Both the position numbers and the translations under genes were made by a program. Below are positions 7,754-10,696 of a DNA stretch of 10,696 nucleotides, in pieces. The notes beneath the pieces were generated by a model. It saw nothing but the letters and a program-made list of their open reading frames with translations, made no database searches and had not been told where the DNA came from. How positions within the stretch are numbered: the stretch's first letter is position 1; every line of letters begins with the position of its first letter. This stretch comes from CAWEHT01 sp963808455 (GTDB lineage Bacteria; Chloroflexota; Anaerolineae; CG2-30-64-16), in contig CAWEHT010000431.1 in NCBI GenBank assembly GCA_963808455.1, forward strand, positions 1 through 10,696. Direction: 5' to 3'.

Positions 7754-9207
7754 TCAGCCTTTGACGACGGCCAGTGGCTCGAGGCGAGCCACCATCCGCG
7801 CGATGCCGGCAGCGCTGACCACCCTCACCACGCGATCGACGTCCTTGTAGGCCAGCGGGGCCTCCTCCGCCAGGCCGCCCAGGCTGCCGGCGCGGATGAC
7901 GATGCCCGCGCGTGCCAGTTCGGCCTGGAGCGCCTCGCCGCGCACCTGACGCTTGGCCTCGGTGCGGCTCATGACGCGGCCCGCACCGTGGCAGCTCGAA
8001 CCGAAAGTCCTGGTCATGCTGCCGGCAGTGCCGGCCAGGACATAAGACGCTGTCCCCATGCTGCCAGGCACCAGGACGGGCTGGCCAACGGCCCGATAGT
8101 CAGGTGGGATGTCCGGATGTCCCGGCCCGTAGGCACGGGTCGCGCCTTTGCGGTGGACGCAAAGACGCACTTCCTGGCTGCCCAGGCGGTGAGTCTCGAT
8201 CTTGGCCATGTTGTGGGCCACGTCGTAGACCAGCATGAGGCCGGGATCACGCACCCTGCCGCGCAGCACTTCTTCGAAGGCGGCACGAGCACGATAAGTG
8301 AGCACCTGGCGGTTGGCCCAGGCGTAGTTGGCGGCAGCATTCATTGCCGCCAGATAACGTTGGCCCTCGGGCGAGTCCAGCGGCACACAGACCAGCTGGC
8401 GGTTGGGCAGCTCGATGCCGTAGCGGCGCACCGCCGATTGGAACTCCTGGATGTAGTCGGTGGCCACCTGGTGGCCGAACCCCCGGCTGCCGCAGTGGAT
8501 CTGGAGGGCGACCTGGCCCTCGTGCAGGCCGAACGCCTCGCCGGCGGCAGCGTCGAAAACCCGGGTAACGACGTCAACCTCAGCGAAGTGATTGCCGGAC
8601 CCCAGCGTGCCGACCTGGTCCATGCCGCGCTCGCGTGCGCGCCCTTGCTGATCGCCGCCGGGTCAGCGCCGGCCATGCACCCACCTTCCTCGGTATGGGC
8701 CACGTCGTGGTCGGTGGCGTAGCCTTCGCGCCGGGCCCAGCGGCTGCCGTGAACGAGAAGCCGGTCCATCTCGGCTTTGTTGACGTGCAGCTGCCCCTTG
8801 ACGCCGACGCCGCTGGGCAGGTTGCGATAAAGGCTGTCGGCCAATTCCTTGAGAAAAGGGCGCACCTCGTCAACGTCGCAGGAAGTAACCAGGATCCTTA
8901 CCCCACAGCAGATGTCATAGCCGACACCGCCCGGCGAGATCACGCCGTGCGGCAAGCGCGTGGCCACTACGCCACCGATCGGAAAACCGTAGCCCTCATG
9001 GATATCCGGCATGGCCAGGGCGGGGCCGACGATCCCCGGAAGCGTCGCTGTGTCGGCAAGTTGCTCCAACGAGCGATCTTGTAGCGCCTTGGCCAGGATC
9101 TCCTCATCGGCAAAGATTTGGGCCGGAACGCGCATATCAGGCCGCAGGGATGCCGGGATCTCGTAGACCAGGTCATCGACTTGCCGTAACTCGTTGCGAG
9201 TGACCAT
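7754..9207 (-). CDS. rtcB: RNA-splicing ligase RtcB, one frameshift
   Basis: A GTP- and Mn-dependent RNA ligase that joins 2',3'-cyclic phosphate or 3'-phosphate ends to 5'-hydroxyl ends in RNA repair or tRNA healing, in the cytoplasm. The ATG at 9207 (MVTRNELRQ) has AGGAG 6 bases upstream; the adjacent ATG at 9210 is the alternative. The frame breaks at about 8634-8642. Removing two bases gives AISKGARERGMDQVGTLG and a 483-residue protein. The metal and catalytic residues are then C101 (GYDICCG), H206 (GSGNHF), H237 (IHCGSRG), H331 (VAHN) and the guanylated H406 (SSCHGAGR). From memory of the Pyrococcus enzyme (C98, H203, H234, H329, H404) the offsets are an even +3, +3, +3, +2, +2, which supports the two-base correction. 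No archease or rtcA/rtcR partner is present in the window. No clear promoter is seen between the erpA terminator and the start. Confidence 0.95.
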
Positions 9208-9266
9208 CATCGGCTCCTCAACGGCCTGAAAGGCGCGCAGCAACGGGAGACCGGCTTGAGCGGAGC

Positions 9267-9309
9267 AAAAACAGGCCGGGCACTGCGGTCACTCCGCCGG
9301 CCCGGCCTG
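9267..9309 (-). terminator. Intrinsic terminator downstream of the erpA-like gene
   Basis: On the - strand CAGGCCGGGC (9309-9300) pairs perfectly over 10 bp with GCCCGGCCTG (9281-9272). The 18-base loop can itself form a small GCGG/CCGC stem. The hairpin is followed directly by TTTTT (9271-9267). It separates the erpA-like gene from rtcB, and argues that the erpA coding sequence ends before 9309. Confidence 0.85.
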
Positions 9310-9321
9310 GCAGGGGCAAAG

Positions 9322-9728
9322 CTAATCGACAACTCGCGCAGCCGCCTGCGCCCTCTTCTCCGCCCTGATTCTTGGTGTGGAACGACTGGCCGCACCCGCA
9401 GGTAGAGACGGCGTTGGGGTTTTCGATCTGGAAGCCGCCACCCATCAAGCTATCGACATAGTCGATGTTCGCCCCGGAGATAAACTCCAGGCTCCGTGGG
9501 TTGAACGATTACCCGGAGGCCATACTGCTCGAACACGAGGTCCACTGCGCGCGGGTTGCCTTCGAAGGTCATGCCATATTGCAAGCCGCCGCAACCACCG
9601 CCGGCCACGAAAACACGCAAGCCGTGTGTGGCAGCTAGCTTCTTCTCATCCATGATAGACCGCAGCTTGGCGGCCGCCGTCTCGGTCAACGTCACCACGG
9701 CTGCCTGGTCCGTCATCTCTACTGTCAT
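9322..9728 (-). CDS. erpA: ErpA-like A-type iron-sulfur carrier (HesB/IscA family), frameshifted
   Basis: A small A-type carrier that receives an Fe-S cluster from a scaffold and delivers it to apo-enzymes. The ATG at 9728 has GGAGG 7 bases upstream. The three cluster cysteines are present: C46 in GGGCGGLQYGMTF, and C110 and C112 in STCGCGQSF. The GGGC.G.QYG.TF and NPNA.STCGCG blocks match ErpA better than IscA or SufA. One extra base at about 9503 must be dropped to join LRVIV to NPRSLEFISGANIDY. The 3' end is uncertain. The uncorrected frame runs to 9218, straight through the terminator, adding an unlikely tail. One more extra base near 9325-9328 would give a TAG at 9322 and 134 residues, just before the terminator stem, and that end is used here as inference. 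It may help supply clusters to the radical SAM enzymes nearby, but the window does not prove it. Confidence 0.88.
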
Positions 9729-9816
9729 CAGATGTCCTCCACTTGAAGAATTCGATCCCTCAACAACATGATGATGAATACTGCGCTGGCATCAAGCCTC
9801 GGCGCTGGCGCTCCCA

Positions 9817-9842
9817 CCAACCGCCAGCTCCAACCGCCAGGC
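9817..9842. repeat. Two tandem 13-bp copies between moaA and erpA
   Basis: CCAACCGCCA plus three bases occurs twice in tandem (9817-9829 and 9830-9842). It lies in the 151-base gap between the moaA stop and the erpA start. Two imperfect copies are not enough to call an operator or an array, and I see no clear promoter for erpA in this gap. Confidence 0.4.
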
Positions 9843-9858
9843 GCCCCTTCGGGACGCC
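9840..9858 (-). terminator. Hairpin just downstream of moaA
   Basis: GGCGTCCC and GGGGCGCC form an 8-bp stem (one G-T pair) around a GAA loop, 21 bases after the reconstructed moaA stop. No T-run follows on the - strand, so it could be a factor-assisted end, an mRNA-stabilising hairpin or chance. Confidence 0.3.
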
Positions 9859-9879
9859 GGGCGATCGTCAGGCGCACGC

Positions 9880-10696
9880 TCAACCGCCGATCTCGCTCAT
9901 CACACGCGGATACTGGCAATCTCGTGTTCTGGCAAACGATGTCCCCACGGCTTATGATAGCGCGGCATCTACCATCAGGTCTTGCAGCGCTGCAAAGCTT
10001 GCGCCGCACGCAAAGGGGTCAGAAGGTCGACCTCATCATCGCGGCGGAGCACGGCGGAGCTTGCCATCGGCAGTCAATCGCAGACGGGTACACCCTCACA
10101 AAACAGGCTCGGTGACGCTGCCAATAAAACCCAGCTGCCCGGCCGCGCCGGCGAGAAGGTAGGGTACCGCCGGATCATGGCCATCATAGCCGGGCCTGGG
10201 GTCGACGGGCCCGGCCGCCTCGATGCGCGCCCACGTTCGGCCAACGGCACCACCTGGCTTTCCTGAAAATCCGCCACGGTGCCCAGGGGCATCAACTCGA
10301 TGAACCGCACGTGCCACGGATGCTCGAAGCGTCAGCCGGGCGAGCTCCACCACATCGTCGTCGTTGTACCCGCGTGTCACGACGCAATTCAGCTTGATCG
10401 GCGGCAACCGGCCGCTTCGGCAGCCTGCACGCCTCTCCACACTTCTTCCAGATCACCGCGCCGGGTGATGGCCCGAAACTTCCGCGGGTCCAGCGTATCC
10501 ACGCTGATGTTCGCCTGGTCCAGCCCCGCGCTTGCCAGCGGTCCGGCAAGTTCGGCCAACCGCACGCCGTTGGTGGTCATGGCCAGGCGCCGGATGCCGG
10601 GAACGCCCGTATGGCCCGCACCAGGTCCACGATATTCCGGCGGACGGTCGGCTCGCCGCCGGTAAGTCGATCTTGTCTACGCCCAGGCTGGCCGCC
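9880..10696 (-). CDS. moaA: GTP 3',8-cyclase MoaA, 5'-truncated and multiply frameshifted
   Basis: MoaA is a radical SAM enzyme that converts GTP to 3',8-cyclo-GTP in molybdenum cofactor synthesis. Only about the last 270 codons are here; the N-terminal CxxxCxxC lies beyond the right edge. Read across frames, all landmarks are present in order: LTGGEPTVRRN, AMTTNGVRL, NISVDTLDPRKF, CVVTRGYNDDD, VRFIELMPLG, FIGSVTEP, then FCEGC and a third Cys 13 residues on (the CX2CX13C site for the second cluster), DDEVDLLTPLRAG, and the ending MSEIGG before a stop at 9880. About ten indels are needed, near 10667, 10592, 10409, 10330, 10231, 10104, 10098, 10040, 10011, 9960 and 9902. Most are missing bases. 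Intact motifs in every frame argue for sequence error rather than a decayed gene, but a pseudogene is not excluded. Confidence 0.9.

Noticed and set aside
2380..8722. Long open frames on the + strand opposite the radical SAM and rtcB genes, for example 2380-3225, 3870-4688, 6363-7295 and 7538-8722
   Set aside because: They are mirror frames of GC-rich coding DNA. Their products show no family motifs, they lack ribosome binding sites, and the opposite strand carries clear conserved enzymes.
3300..9600. Programmed ribosomal frameshifting as the cause of the broken genes
   Set aside because: The breaks occur in several unrelated families at different protein positions, without shared slippery heptamers or downstream structures, and these families are not known to use recoding.
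1..10696. CRISPR arrays, tRNA or rRNA genes, insertion sequences, integrase or toxin-antitoxin genes
   Set aside because: No regular spaced repeats, no tRNA-like cloverleaf that I could see, no transposase or integrase motifs and no terminal inverted repeats were noticed. The window looks chromosomal.

Overview
This is a GC-rich bacterial window with one gene on the + strand and a long block of genes on the - strand. The proteins look bacterial throughout. Several features fit a Chloroflexota-type genome from a metagenome: high GC, a short membrane-anchored M1 peptidase, many cobalamin-type radical SAM proteins, and a stand-alone RtcB next to an ErpA-like protein. No marker gene settles this, so the assignment is weak inference.

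Layout, left to right. Positions 101-129 hold an extended -10 promoter for a membrane-anchored M1 zinc metallopeptidase (276-1784, +). Converging on it is a tight - strand operon of four tandem B12-binding/radical SAM proteins. In transcription order they are gene A (7591-6105), gene B (6108-4718), gene C (4715-3311) and gene D (3294-1858). The junctions are ATGA, a 2-nt gap and a 16-nt gap, so translation is probably coupled. A second extended -10 promoter (about 7692-7722, -) lies upstream of gene A. Further upstream on the same strand are rtcB (9207-7754, RNA ligase), a strong intrinsic terminator (9309-9267), an erpA-like A-type Fe-S carrier (9728 to about 9322), and the 3' three quarters of moaA (10696-9880), which runs off the right edge.

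Genes A, B, C and rtcB, erpA and moaA cannot be read in one frame as sequenced. Homology continues across each break in another frame. Outside moaA the breaks almost always need one base removed. In moaA about ten indels fall within 0.8 kb, mostly missing bases, yet all family motifs survive. This looks more like indel errors in the consensus than like gene decay. The CDS coordinates below span the reconstructed genes, and each entry gives the break points.

Functionally, five of the eight genes encode radical SAM enzymes and one encodes a likely Fe-S cluster donor. The four-enzyme operon is the most interesting part. It consists of two interleaved paralogous types (A resembles C, B resembles D), carries no recognisable partner gene, and has no substrate that can be named from the sequence.
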